DNA of 64,000 nt from RPQJ01 sp963846885 (GTDB lineage Bacteria > Pseudomonadota > Gammaproteobacteria > Steroidobacterales > Steroidobacteraceae): positions 136,130 through 200,129 of the forward strand of contig CAWJXS010000002.1 of assembly GCA_963846885.1 (NCBI GenBank), written 5' to 3'. The number at the start of each line of letters is the position of its first letter. Position 1 is the stretch's first letter. The translations under genes and the position numbers were made by a program. The notes beneath the pieces were generated by a model. That model saw only the letters and a program-made list of their open reading frames with translations, made no database searches and was not told where the DNA came from. Positions 25,010 through 33,215 of this stretch are shown piece after piece.

Positions 25010-26166
25010 TGGCAACCGAAACCCCCGACCTGGACGCGACCGCGCCGCCGCACGAACGGCTGCTGAACGATACCGGCATGGTGGGGGGCGACACGGCCCG
25101 CAGCTTCGTGCTGAACACGAAGCCGCTCTTCAAGCTCATGGTGGAGAAGAAGGCCTCGGACCTCTTCTTCTCGTCGAACTCCCCGATCAAGATCAAGATC
25201 GAGGGCAAGATCATGCCGGTCAACCGGCAGGTCCTGACGGCCGACCAGGTGCGGCAGGCCGCTTACGGCCTGATGAACCAGGAGCAGATCGACTACTTCC
25301 AGCAGGAGCTGGAGATCGACTTCGCGATCTCGGAGCCGGGCCTGGGGCGATTCCGCATCGCGGTGTTCCACCAGCGCGGCAATCCCGCGATGGTGCTGCG
25401 TTACATCACGGCCGACATGCCCTCGCTCGAAGAGCTGGGCCTGCCGATGATCATGAAAGACCTGGTCATGATCAAGCGCGGCCTGGTGCTCATGGTGGGC
25501 GCCACGGGCTCGGGCAAGTCGACGTCACTGGCCGCGATGCTCAATTACCGCAACGAGATCTCGTCCGACCACATCCTGACGGTGGAAGACCCGATCGAGT
25601 TCCTGCACCGGAACAAGAAGTCGATCGTGAACCAGCGCGAAGTGGGGCTCGACACCAAGTCGTTCCACCGCGCGTTGCGCAGCGCGATGCGTGCGGCGCC
25701 GGACGTGATCCTGATCGGCGAAATCCGCGACCGCGAGTCGATGGAGTACGCGCTCACTTTCGCCGGTACCGGCCATCTCTGCCTCGCGACGCTGCATGCG
25801 AACAACGCGGCCGAAACGCTCGACCGCATCATCAACATGTTCCCCCGCGACCAGCATTCGCAGATCTTCCTCGACCTGTCGCAGTACCTCAAAGCGATCC
25901 TGTCGCAGCGCCTGGTGGTCGGCAAGGACGGCAAGCGCGTCGCCGCCATCGAAGTGCTGCTCAATACCCCGCACGTGCAGGAGTTGATCAAGAAGGGCGA
26001 CGTGGTGGGAGTAAAGGAAGCGCTGATCCGCAGCGGCGAGAAGGGCGTGCAGAGCTTCGACGTCGCGCTCTACGACATCTACAAGCAGGGCAAGATCACG
26101 CTCGAAGAAGCGATCTCGAACGCGGATTCGCGCACGAACCTCGAGGCGAAGATCAACTTCGGTTGA
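25009..26166 (+). CDS. Third PilT/PilU-family ATPase (PilU paralogue)
   Basis: A 385-residue paralogue with an extra N-terminal 35 residues (ATETPDLDATAPPHERLL) before the PAS-like KASDLFFSSNSPIKIKIEG. All ATPase motifs are intact: Walker A GATGSGKST, Asp box LTVEDPIEFLH, Walker B VILIGEIRD, His box GHLCLATLHANNAAETLDR. Like PilU it lacks AIRNLIRE and has LNTPHVQELIKKGD. It is clearly closer to PilU than to PilT. The ATG at 25009 overlaps the pilU stop (TGATG), so the two are coupled. A role as an alternative or partner retraction motor is inferred. It is followed by hairpin copy B. Confidence 0.9.
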   Translation: MATETPDLDATAPPHERLLNDTGMVGGDTARSFVLNTKPLFKLMVEKKASDLFFSSNSPIKIKIEGKIMPVNRQVLTADQVRQAAYGLMNQEQIDYFQQELEIDFAISEPGLGRFRIAVFHQRGNPAMVLRYITADMPSLEELGLPMIMKDLVMIKRGLVLMVGATGSGKSTSLAAMLNYRNEISSDHILTVEDPIEFLHRNKKSIVNQREVGLDTKSFHRALRSAMRAAPDVILIGEIRDRESMEYALTFAGTGHLCLATLHANNAAETLDRIINMFPRDQHSQIFLDLSQYLKAILSQRLVVGKDGKRVAAIEVLLNTPHVQELIKKGDVVGVKEALIRSGEKGVQSFDVALYDIYKQGKITLEEAISNADSRTNLEAKINFG

Positions 26167-26205
26167 GCGTTCGGCGCGTTCGGCGTGCGTGCTGTCGGCG
26201 GTGCC

Positions 26206-26286
26206 GCAGGCGGCCGATCCGGTGCCTTCCCCGAGCTTGGAAAGGCAGACACGCGCTCTGGGAAAGGCACCGGATAGCCCGCCTGC
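26206..26286 (-). repeat. Hairpin repeat family 1, copy B
   Basis: The 30-nt core (26231-26260) is the exact reverse complement of copy A's core (CCGAGCTTGGAAAG start, CACGCGCTCTG end). The arms are its own: left ATCCGGTGCCTTCC pairs with right GGAAAGGCACCGGAT with a one-base bulge, then after a short mismatch GCAGGCGG pairs with CCGCCTGC. It starts 40 bp after the pilU-paralogue stop and may end its transcript. Confidence 0.88.
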
Positions 26287-26416
26287 AAGACCGCGCCTGA
26301 GCGACTCGAAATCGACGCCAGATCATCACCGAAGCCACCTCATGCCGCCGTCGATTTCGCTCGCACGGCGCACGCAGCGTCTAAAATCGCCACCTTCGGC
26401 ACGCAGAAGGAAAGCC

Positions 26417-26710
26417 ATGCCCGCTTACGTCATCTTTGACGTCGAGATCCGCGACATGAACCAGTACCAGGAGTACATGAAAGGCGTAAAGCCTGCGATT
26501 GAGGCGGCCGGAGGCAAGTACCTCGCCCGCGGCGGTCAGCACAAGGTGTACGAAGGCGACTGGCAACCGCGCAGAATCGTTCTCTTCGAGTTCCCGTCTG
26601 TCGCCGACTTCGAGTCCTTCTACAACGGTCCGGTCTATCAGGCGCTTCGTCCCGGCAGAGACGCCTGCAGTTCCGCCAGGCTGGTGTCGGTTGAAGGCTT
26701 GGCTCCATAG
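26417..26710 (+). CDS. DUF1330 family protein
   Basis: A 97-residue cytosolic protein with the alpha/beta dimeric-barrel pattern of DUF1330: AYVIFDVEIRDMNQYQEYM, KYLARGGQHKVYEGDW, RRIVLFEFPSVADFESFYN and the final segment ALRPGRDACSSARLVSVEG. The barrel fold is shared with small monooxygenase-like proteins, but no catalytic role is established. ATG at 26417 is preferred since the upstream frame runs through the hairpin repeat. Confidence 0.9.
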   Translation: MPAYVIFDVEIRDMNQYQEYMKGVKPAIEAAGGKYLARGGQHKVYEGDWQPRRIVLFEFPSVADFESFYNGPVYQALRPGRDACSSARLVSVEGLAP

Positions 26711-26733
26711 GCCGCTCACTGCAGTGCTTTCCC

Positions 26734-27471
26734 TTGTCAGTGAGTAAGTCCATCACCCTGCGGGTGATTGTCGGCGTGGCCGCGATCGCGGCGCCGATCC
26801 TGCACAGCGTCACGGACGCAATGGAGTGGTACCAGCAGGGGTTTTCGCGCACGCAGCTTTGGTTGAACTACGTTGCCTTCCTGCCGATGCCTTGGCTGCT
26901 GCTGGGCATGTACGCGGTTCGCAAAGAGCAACTAGGACCGTCTGGCCTGGTCGGTGCGCTCTTGTATGGCATCGCATTCACCTACTTCGCTCATACGACG
27001 CTCTATGCGCTGGCTTCGCATGCGCCAACCTACGAGGCGCTCTGGCAGCAGCTGGGACCTGCATACACGCTGCACGGGGCCCTCATGGTTGTCGGCGGTC
27101 TGCTCTTCGCCTGGGCGGCCCTGCGTGCGGGAGGCCTGCCCAGACCCGCGGTTCGCCTGTTCGGCGCGGGCCTGCTCATCAACCTGGTGCTGGCCCTGGT
27201 GCCGTTGCCGGATATTCTGCAAACCGTGGGCACGGCCATTCGTAACGCTGGCCTGGTCGGTATGGGCTACGCCATTCTCTTTAACGACCATGGAGCGAGA
27301 CGACCTGACCCTGCGCTCGAGCGCGGTACCTCAGGCAGACCTTCGGCGGATAGACCGCGTTCGCGTCGAACACCGGCCCGTCCACGCACACTCGCTTCAT
27401 CGCGAGCGAGCCATCCGGCTGCACGACCGGCACCGCGCATCCGGCGCAGCCGCCCACCGCGCAAGCCATGA
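26734..27471 (+). CDS. Hypothetical integral membrane protein with an antisense-overlapping tail
   Basis: Residues 1-185 hold about five to six hydrophobic segments (for example VGVAAIAAPILHSV, YVAFLPMPWLLLGMYAV, VVGGLLFAWAALRA, LLINLVLALVPLP), so this is an inner-membrane protein of unknown family. From about residue 187 (FNDHGARR) the sequence turns into an arginine- and proline-rich run lying antisense to the pyrK-like gene (from 27281), which looks like read-through after loss of a stop or a one-base error. Start is TTG 26734 or GTG 26740. It may be cotranscribed with the DUF1330 gene 23 bp upstream. Confidence 0.6.
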   Translation: MSVSKSITLRVIVGVAAIAAPILHSVTDAMEWYQQGFSRTQLWLNYVAFLPMPWLLLGMYAVRKEQLGPSGLVGALLYGIAFTYFAHTTLYALASHAPTYEALWQQLGPAYTLHGALMVVGGLLFAWAALRAGGLPRPAVRLFGAGLLINLVLALVPLPDILQTVGTAIRNAGLVGMGYAILFNDHGARRPDPALERGTSGRPSADRPRSRRTPARPRTLASSRASHPAARPAPRIRRSRPPRKP

Positions 27472-28288
27472 ATTCTTCGAGCGACACCTGGCATGGCACG
27501 CCGAACCGGCGTGCGACGCGGGCTGTGGCCTGCAGCATCGGCGTCGGGCCGCACGCGAAAACCTCGACTTCTGCGAGCGCCGCGGCATCCAGCGAGGCCA
27601 GCCAGGCAGCCGCGAGGTCCGTCACGTAACCGTGAAAACACCCCGGGAAATCACCGAAGCTCGCCAGCCGGCTGGCGATGCCCCAGTCGTCCAGCAGCGG
27701 CATGCATGCAATCGCTTCGCTCGGAATGCCCGGGACCACGATCTGCGATGGACGCGCGCGGAAGGGAAACTCGATCTCGGAGCCCATCAGCACCAGGGGC
27801 TGCCAGGCGGCCTCGGTGCGACGCTGCTTCAACGACTCTGCCAGGAAGACCATCGGGGGAATGCCGACGCCGCCGCCGATCAGCAGCGTGCGCGGACGTC
27901 GTGGATTGGCCACGAAGCCTTTGCCGATCGGTCCGAGCACGCTGATCGTCGCGCCGAGCGGTTGCCTGGCAAGTGACTCGAGCCCGGGCCCGACGACCTT
28001 GTAGAGGATTTCGATCCAGCCCGCCTTAGGGTCCACGCGCATCAGCGACAAAGGTCGACGCATCGGACGATCGGGATCGCACGTCAGGTGCGCGAAGCTG
28101 CCCGGTGTGGCGGCGGCGGCGCACCTGGGCGCCTGCACGCGGATCACGAATTGCTGCCCCGGGTATTCCTGCTGCGAGAGCAGCTTGCCGTCCTCCACGA
28201 AGATCGAGCCGCGGTGGCCGCGCTCGTCTGCCGGCGTGCCGCGGCTGCGGCCCGGCGCGTCGATCGTGCAGGAAGTGGTGGCCGTCAT
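27281..28288 (-). CDS. pyrK: PyrK-like dihydroorotate dehydrogenase electron-transfer subunit
   Basis: A 335-residue flavoprotein with an FAD domain (RPLSLMRVD), an NAD-binding domain (LIGGGVGIPPMVFLAESL) and a C-terminal [2Fe-2S] motif CAVGGCAGC followed by CVDGPVF. These match PyrK, which passes electrons from NAD-dependent dihydroorotate oxidation to its PyrD partner. No pyrD of the PyrDB type is in the window. The gene follows pyrB by 4 nt, where related bacteria often have a pyrC-like gene, which supports a pyrimidine role. The protein is longer than Bacillus PyrK (256) through insertions in the FAD part. ATG at 28288 fits the coupling with pyrB. Confidence 0.82.
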   Translation of the reverse strand: MTATTSCTIDAPGRSRGTPADERGHRGSIFVEDGKLLSQQEYPGQQFVIRVQAPRCAAAATPGSFAHLTCDPDRPMRRPLSLMRVDPKAGWIEILYKVVGPGLESLARQPLGATISVLGPIGKGFVANPRRPRTLLIGGGVGIPPMVFLAESLKQRRTEAAWQPLVLMGSEIEFPFRARPSQIVVPGIPSEAIACMPLLDDWGIASRLASFGDFPGCFHGYVTDLAAAWLASLDAAALAEVEVFACGPTPMLQATARVARRFGVPCQVSLEEFMACAVGGCAGCAVPVVQPDGSLAMKRVCVDGPVFDANAVYPPKVCLRYRARAQGQVVSLHGR

Positions 28289-28292
28289 GCGT

Positions 28293-29297
28293 TCAGACCT
28301 CGCGCCTGCCGGCCTGCACGTTGCGGACCTGCACGTTGCGCACGATGGTCGCCAGCACGGCCATGCGCACGGCGACGCCGTTGCGGACCTGCTGCTGCAC
28401 GGCGGATTGCGGACCGTCCGCAATCGCGTTCGAGATCTCGACGCCGCGGTTCATCGGGCCGGGGTGGAGCACGATCGCGCCCTTGCCCGCGTGCTGGATG
28501 CTGCGTTCGGTGATGCCCCATTCCCTGAGGAACGCGTCCATGTCGGGAATCTGCGTCGCGTCCATGCGCTCCTTCTGGATGCGCAGCGCCATGATCACGT
28601 CGGCGCCGCGGATGCCGTCCTCCAGCACCGGGAAGCGCTTGGCACCCGGGAACTCGTCTGCCTCCGGCGCCAGGCCGGCGGGCGAGACGAAGCGCAACTC
28701 GCCGACCCCCAGCGTCTGCAGCGCGGTGGCGGTGGAGCGCGCGACGCGCGAATGGCTGATGTCGCCCACGATCGAAACGCAGAGGTTCTTCACGTCGCCC
28801 TTGCGCTGGCGGATCGTCAGCACGTCGAGCAGGCCTTGCGTGGGGTGCGAGACGTGCGCTTCGCCTGCGTTCAGTACGCTGACGTGCGGCTGCACGTGCG
28901 CCGCGACGAACGCGGGCAAGCCGGGTTCGGAGTCGCGCATGACGAACACGTCGACCATCATTGCCTGCAGCGTGTACAGCGTGTCGAGCACGGTCTCGCC
29001 CTTCACGCGCGACGACGAGTGCAGGTCGAGGTTGACTACGTCTGCGCCGAGCCGAGTCGCTGCGAGTTCGAACGACACGCGGGTGCGCGTGCTGGGCTCG
29101 AAGAACAGGTTGGCCACGGTGCGGCCGAGCAGGGCGCCGTCCCGGGCCGGCAGGTCGCCCGGTTCGCGCACGTAGAACTGGGCCAGGTCGAGCAGGCGGA
29201 GGATCTCGTCGCTCGAGAGGCCCTCGAGCGTGAGCAGGTGACGCAGACGGCCGGCGGGGTCGCGCTGCAGCTCTCGGCCGGTATCGGTCTTGGTCAT
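28293..29297 (-). CDS. pyrB: Aspartate carbamoyltransferase catalytic subunit PyrB
   Basis: Makes carbamoyl-aspartate, the first committed step of pyrimidine synthesis. The signature FEPSTRTRVSFELAA binds carbamoyl phosphate; HPTQGLLD and HPGPMNRGVE are the other active-site motifs. The 334 residues fit the PyrB type of Pseudomonas and relatives. The last residues contain a tandem 5-residue repeat (VRNVQVRNVQ) from a 15-bp duplication. The start is ATG 29297, overlapping the ruvX stop; ATG 29309 adds four residues. It is the second-last gene of gshB-tonB-yqgE-ruvX-pyrB-pyrK. Confidence 0.95.
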   Translation of the reverse strand: MTKTDTGRELQRDPAGRLRHLLTLEGLSSDEILRLLDLAQFYVREPGDLPARDGALLGRTVANLFFEPSTRTRVSFELAATRLGADVVNLDLHSSSRVKGETVLDTLYTLQAMMVDVFVMRDSEPGLPAFVAAHVQPHVSVLNAGEAHVSHPTQGLLDVLTIRQRKGDVKNLCVSIVGDISHSRVARSTATALQTLGVGELRFVSPAGLAPEADEFPGAKRFPVLEDGIRGADVIMALRIQKERMDATQIPDMDAFLREWGITERSIQHAGKGAIVLHPGPMNRGVEISNAIADGPQSAVQQQVRNGVAVRMAVLATIVRNVQVRNVQAGRREV

Positions 29298-29716
29298 TTG
29301 GTCATCCACGTCGTCAGTATCAGGCGCGCCGCGTTCGCATCGATGTCCTCGGGACGGATGCGCCGCGCGCGCGCGCCCGAGCGGCGCTCGTCGCGCAACT
29401 CATCGTAGGCGGCATTCGATGTCAGGCGCTCGTCCACGTACTCGACCGGCAGTCGCGAGCGTTCGGCGAGCTGGGCGCCGAACTCGTGGCAGGCGGCGGT
29501 CGTGGTGGTGTCCGAGCCGTCCATATTATAGGGGAGCCCGACGAGCAGTCGGGCCGGCGCCCATTGGGCAATGCACGTATCGACGGCGGCCCAATCGGGC
29601 GCTCCGTGCTTGCAGGGCAGGGCGCCGACGGCCGTGGCAGAGCCGGTCAGGGTCTGGCCCACGGCCACCCCGATCCGCCGCGTGCCGAAATCGAAAGCCA
29701 GCAGCACCTCGCCCAC
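29294..29716 (-). CDS. ruvX: Holliday junction resolvase-like RuvX (YqgF)
   Basis: An RNase H-fold nuclease needed for 16S rRNA 5' maturation in E. coli. The motif LLAFDFGTRRIGVAVG carries the first catalytic Asp, VGLPYNMDGS follows, and VEYVDERLTS and DANAARLIL complete the active site. A GTG at 29716 gives 140 residues, matching E. coli (138). The open frame continues up to a CTG that overlaps the yqgE stop and would read TTPDDEP; that CTG start is possible because the overlap style is common here. Four nt at the end overlap pyrB. Confidence 0.92.
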   Translation of the reverse strand: MGEVLLAFDFGTRRIGVAVGQTLTGSATAVGALPCKHGAPDWAAVDTCIAQWAPARLLVGLPYNMDGSDTTTTAACHEFGAQLAERSRLPVEYVDERLTSNAAYDELRDERRSGARARRIRPEDIDANAARLILTTWMTK

Positions 29717-29784
29717 GGGGGAAGGACCGCGGCGGCTGCCCGGGGCGGCGGCTGCGGCAGGATCCGGCTCGTCGTCGGGGGTGG

Positions 29785-30342
29785 TCAGGCGTGGCCCGCG
29801 TCGCTGCTGAGGGAAACGAGCTCGATGCCGAGCAGGCGGGCCGCGGCGGTCCACCGTTGCTCGATCGGGGTGCCGAACAGCACGCGTTCGTCGGCATCCA
29901 CGGTCAGCCAGGCATTGCGCGCCATCTCGTCCTCGAGCTGGCCGGCGTCCCAGCCGGCGTAACCCAGGGCGATGACGGCGCTGTCGGGGCCTTCCCCGGC
30001 CGCGAGCGCATCGAGGATGTCGCGCGACGTGGTCAGGTGCATGCGGTCGGAGAAAGGCAGCGACGATTCGTACTTGCCGGCTGGCGAATGCAGCACGAAG
30101 CCGCGTTCGGTCTGCACCGGGCCGCCGCGCAGCACGGGCTGGTCGTTGACGCGCGAGCGGGTTGAATCGAGGCTGAGCTGCTCGAACACCTCGCCCAGCG
30201 TCATCGGCAGCGTGCGATTGATGACGATGCCCAGCGCGCCGCGCTCGCTGTGCTCGCAGACCAGCGTCACGGTCTGCGCAAAGTTCGGATCGTCCATCGC
30301 CGGCATGGCGATCAGGAACTGGTTGATGAGGTAGTCGGCCAC
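29785..30342 (-). CDS. yqgE: YqgE/AlgH family protein
   Basis: A 185-residue protein matching E. coli YqgE (187). It has the family start YLINQFLIAMPAMDDPNFAQTV, then HSERGALGIVINR, VLRGGPVQTERGFVLH and GYAGWDAGQLEDEMARNAWL. It was once named AlgH for an alginate link in Pseudomonas, but its molecular role is unknown. GTG at 30342 is chosen because the family begins at ADYLINQ; the longer frame reads arginine-rich sequence. Located between tonB and ruvX as in Pseudomonas. Confidence 0.94.
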   Translation of the reverse strand: MADYLINQFLIAMPAMDDPNFAQTVTLVCEHSERGALGIVINRTLPMTLGEVFEQLSLDSTRSRVNDQPVLRGGPVQTERGFVLHSPAGKYESSLPFSDRMHLTTSRDILDALAAGEGPDSAVIALGYAGWDAGQLEDEMARNAWLTVDADERVLFGTPIEQRWTAAARLLGIELVSLSSDAGHA

Positions 30343-30359
30343 GGGGCGACAGTATCGCG

Positions 30360-31265
30360 CTACGGCCGCGAGGAAAAGACCGCGCCGTCGCCGCCAAGCT
30401 GGCCGTTGATGAATTGCCACTCGTAGGCGAAGCGCAAGACCGGGAATCGCTCGCGCAGCGCGCCCGGAAACGGCTCGAAGGGGGCCGCGAGGCGCACGAT
30501 GCCGACGGCTGCGTTGTCGAGCTCGGCATGGCCGCTGGACCGGCGCACGATCACCGACTCGAGTGAGCCGTTGGCCCGGATCGCGACCTCGACCACCGGA
30601 TTGCCCGACAGCTGCCGGCGCCGCGCTTCGTTCGGGAAATTGATCGTGCCGACGCGCTCGATGCGGCGCTTCCAGCCGTCCAGGTACGCAGCGATCGCGG
30701 ATTCGCGCGTGTCGGCCAGCAGTTTGCCGTCGGCCGCGCGCGCTCCGCGCAGGTTCAGCTCGCGATCGGCGACGGCGGCATTGAGGCCGACCGTCGGCAC
30801 CGCTGGGCTCGGGACCGCGAAGAACACCGGCGCTTCGTCCCGCGGTGCGGACCCGGTCGCCAGGCGTTCGGCTTGCAGCGCGCGACTGGCCAGGACCGAC
30901 AGGGCGCCGGCCGGTTCGTCCAGGCGTTGGCGCTTGTCGGGATCGAGCTGGACGTTGTCTGGCGGGGCCAGCACTTCTTCACGGGCTTCGGGCAGCGAGG
31001 CGCGCTTGGCGTCCAGCCCCATGCCCTGGCCGCGCTGGGTGCGCTGCGCAATGTACGCCGCGTCTTCGTTTTCCTGCGGGTCGTCGGGACCCGGCGGCAC
31101 CAGCAGGACCTCGAGCGTGGGTAACGCGTCGTTCGAGACGGGCGGCGCGCTGAACTTCACCCCCAGGATCATCAGGCCGTGCACCAGCGCGGCGATGAAG
31201 ATCGCGGTCGCCAGCCGGTCACCGGCCGGGTCTCGTCGCCTGCGCAGGATGGCCGGTGTCGTCAA
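30360..31265 (-). CDS. tonB: Energy transducer TonB
   Basis: A 301-residue protein with one N-terminal membrane anchor (LATAIFIAALVHGLMILGV), a long periplasmic region, and a C-terminal TonB domain (YLDGWKRRIERVGTINFPNEARR, NPVVEVAIRANGSLESVIVRRSSG). It couples the proton gradient to outer-membrane receptors, and BtuB encoded at 48 kb is a plausible client. The spacer is charged rather than the usual proline-rich type. It overlaps the gshB stop by 4 nt and sits where Pseudomonas carries its gshB-linked tonB. Confidence 0.88.
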   Translation of the reverse strand: MTTPAILRRRRDPAGDRLATAIFIAALVHGLMILGVKFSAPPVSNDALPTLEVLLVPPGPDDPQENEDAAYIAQRTQRGQGMGLDAKRASLPEAREEVLAPPDNVQLDPDKRQRLDEPAGALSVLASRALQAERLATGSAPRDEAPVFFAVPSPAVPTVGLNAAVADRELNLRGARAADGKLLADTRESAIAAYLDGWKRRIERVGTINFPNEARRRQLSGNPVVEVAIRANGSLESVIVRRSSGHAELDNAAVGIVRLAAPFEPFPGALRERFPVLRFAYEWQFINGQLGGDGAVFSSRP

Positions 31266-32239
31266 TGCGGGCCTCCGCGCGCTGCGACCCGGCGGGCGAT
31301 GACGTCCATCAGCGAGCCCGCGATGTCGGTGCCGAACTGCTGGTCGATTTCGCGGACGCCGGTGGGGCTGGTCACGTTGATCTCGGTGACGAAGCCGCCG
31401 ATCACGTCGAGGCCCACGAACAGCATGCCGCGCTCACGCAGCACGGGTCCGATCTCGCTGGCCAGCCAGCGGTCGCGGTCGTTGAGCGGGCGGCCCACGC
31501 CCTTGGCGCCCGCCGCGAGATTGCCGCGGTTGTCCGCGTCGGTCGGGATGCGTGCCAGCGCATAGGGCACGGGTTCGCCGTCCACCAGGATCACCCTCGA
31601 GTCTCCGGTCGTCACGATGTCCGGGATATAGCGTTGCACGATTGCGTAGCGCGTGCCGTATTCGGTGAGCGTTTCGAAGATCACGTTCGCATTCTTGTCG
31701 CCCGCGTCCACCACGAAGATCGACCGGCCCCCCATGCCGTAGAGCGGCTTGCAGACCGCGCGGCCGTGTTCCTGCAGGAACGCGTGCATGTCGGCCATGT
31801 CGCGCGTGATCAGGGTGGGGGCGCAGCACTGGGGGAACCAGGCGGTGTAGACCTTCTCGTTCATGTCGCGCAGCCCGTCGGGCTGGTTCACGACCAGCGC
31901 GCCCTGCGCTGCGGCTCGCTCCAGGATGTACGTGGAGTAGATGTACTCGGTGTCGAACGGGGGATCCTTGCGCATGAGGATCGCGTCGAACTCGCCGAGC
32001 CGCGTCACGACGGCCTCGCCGCGAGTGAACCAGTCGGAGTCGTGCTCGCGGACGCCGAGCGGATGGGCGCGGCCCATTGCGACGCCGTCCCGCAGCCAGA
32101 TGCCGTCCATTTCCAGGTAATGCAGCTCCCAGCCACGGCGCTGGGCGGCGAGCAGCATGGCCAGCGTGGTGTCCTTCCGCGGCTTGATGTCCTCGATCGG
32201 ATCCATGACGACGGCAATGCGCAGGGGCTTCAGGGACAT
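31262..32239 (-). CDS. gshB: Glutathione synthetase GshB
   Basis: Joins glycine to gamma-glutamylcysteine using ATP. The 325 residues match the family (E. coli 316). Motifs seen are VMDPIEDIKPRKDTTLAMLLAAQ at the N terminus, MRKDPPFDTEYIYSTYILE, the ATP-grasp segments CKPLYGMGGRSIF and VQRYIPDI, and the end GLDVIGGFVTEINVTSPTG. It is the first gene of the gshB-tonB-yqgE-ruvX-pyrB-pyrK string and is divergent from pilG across 175 bp, the Pseudomonas arrangement. Confidence 0.96.
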   Translation of the reverse strand: MSLKPLRIAVVMDPIEDIKPRKDTTLAMLLAAQRRGWELHYLEMDGIWLRDGVAMGRAHPLGVREHDSDWFTRGEAVVTRLGEFDAILMRKDPPFDTEYIYSTYILERAAAQGALVVNQPDGLRDMNEKVYTAWFPQCCAPTLITRDMADMHAFLQEHGRAVCKPLYGMGGRSIFVVDAGDKNANVIFETLTEYGTRYAIVQRYIPDIVTTGDSRVILVDGEPVPYALARIPTDADNRGNLAAGAKGVGRPLNDRDRWLASEIGPVLRERGMLFVGLDVIGGFVTEINVTSPTGVREIDQQFGTDIAGSLMDVIARRVAARGGPH

Positions 32240-32414
32240 GCGGTCTCCACGCGGGCGGCGGCAGCGAAAAAATCGACTGTGATGGGTGTCATGGTATCGA
32301 AAGCCGCCAATGGCAGGGGGGTGGCCAATATGTTAAAACGCCCTCGCGAGCGGAAGCCTCGCGCATAGCGTCGCCAGATCACGCACGCACACTCGTTGCC
32401 GAGGAATTGACCGC

Positions 32415-32825
32415 ATGGAAAACATGGCTGCCAGCAACAGTCGGCCAAGGTTGGCTGGCCTCAAGGTGCTGGTCATCGACGACAGCAAGACCATCCGCCG
32501 GACGGCAGAAACCCTGCTGGCACGCGAGGGCTGCGAGGTCTTTACGGCTGTCGATGGCTTCGACGCCCTGTCCAAGGTGGCGGACCACCAGCCGGACATC
32601 GTGTTCGTGGACATCATGATGCCGCGTCTCGATGGCTACCAGACCTGCTCGCTGATCAAGCACAACAAGGTCTTCAAGAGCATCCCGGTGATCATGCTCT
32701 CGAGCAAGGACGGCCTCTTCGACCGGGCCCGCGGCCGCATCGTGGGCTCCGAGCACTACCTCACCAAGCCTTTCACGCGCGAAGAACTGCTGAGCGCGAT
32801 CGAGACCCACGTTCATCGCGCCTGA
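32415..32825 (+). CDS. pilG: Twitching motility response regulator PilG
   Basis: A 136-residue single-domain CheY-like receiver. It has the acidic pair in VLVIDDSKTIRR, the phospho-acceptor Asp in IVFVDIMMPRLDGYQ, the switch Ser in PVIMLSSKDG and the conserved Lys in HYLTKPFTRE. The gene order pilG-pilH-pilI-pilJ-chpA fixes the name; in Pseudomonas PilG promotes pilus extension and cAMP signalling. The longer N terminus (MENMAASNSRPRLAG) is typical of PilG. It is the first gene of the Chp operon, 24 bp before pilH. Confidence 0.95.
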   Translation: MENMAASNSRPRLAGLKVLVIDDSKTIRRTAETLLAREGCEVFTAVDGFDALSKVADHQPDIVFVDIMMPRLDGYQTCSLIKHNKVFKSIPVIMLSSKDGLFDRARGRIVGSEHYLTKPFTREELLSAIETHVHRA

Positions 32826-32848
32826 GCGCAGCCCGCGGAGGATTCATC

Positions 32849-33214
32849 GTGGCACTGGTACTGATCGTGGACGATTCGCCGACCGACGTTCACGTCATGC
32901 AGAAGGCGCTCGAGCAGCACGGCTTCCGCACGGAAGCCGCGTCGACCGGCGGCGAGGGCCTGCGGCTGGCGCGCGAACTGCAGCCCGACCTGATCCTGAT
33001 GGACATCGTCATGCCGGGCGTCAATGGGTACCAGGCCACGCGTGAACTGGCCAACGATCCCTCGACCCGCACCATTCCGGTGATCATGGTCACCTCCAAG
33101 TCGCAGGAGTCCGATCGCGTCTGGGGCCTGCGCCAGGGCGCCGTCGATTACCTGGTGAAGCCGGTCGCGACGGAACAACTGGTGCTCAAGGCCCAGGCTG
33201 CCATTTCCCGCTGA
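32849..33214 (+). CDS. pilH: Twitching motility response regulator PilH
   Basis: A 121-residue CheY-like receiver with VLIVDDSPTDVHVM (acidic pocket), phospho-acceptor Asp in LILMDIVMPGVNGYQ, the switch Thr in PVIMVTSKSQESD and Lys in DYLVKPVATEQL. In Pseudomonas PilH works against or as a sink for PilG and favours retraction. The VNGYQATREL segment is characteristic of PilH. It is followed by pilI after a single base, so the two are probably coupled. Confidence 0.95.
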   Translation: MALVLIVDDSPTDVHVMQKALEQHGFRTEAASTGGEGLRLARELQPDLILMDIVMPGVNGYQATRELANDPSTRTIPVIMVTSKSQESDRVWGLRQGAVDYLVKPVATEQLVLKAQAAISR

Positions 33215-33215
33215 C

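Noticed and set aside
22862..25015. Long open frame antisense to pilT and pilU (717 codons)
   Set aside because: High-GC DNA leaves long antisense frames open. The translation has no domain and mirrors conserved sense genes. The same holds for 8535-10733 and 39247-41850.
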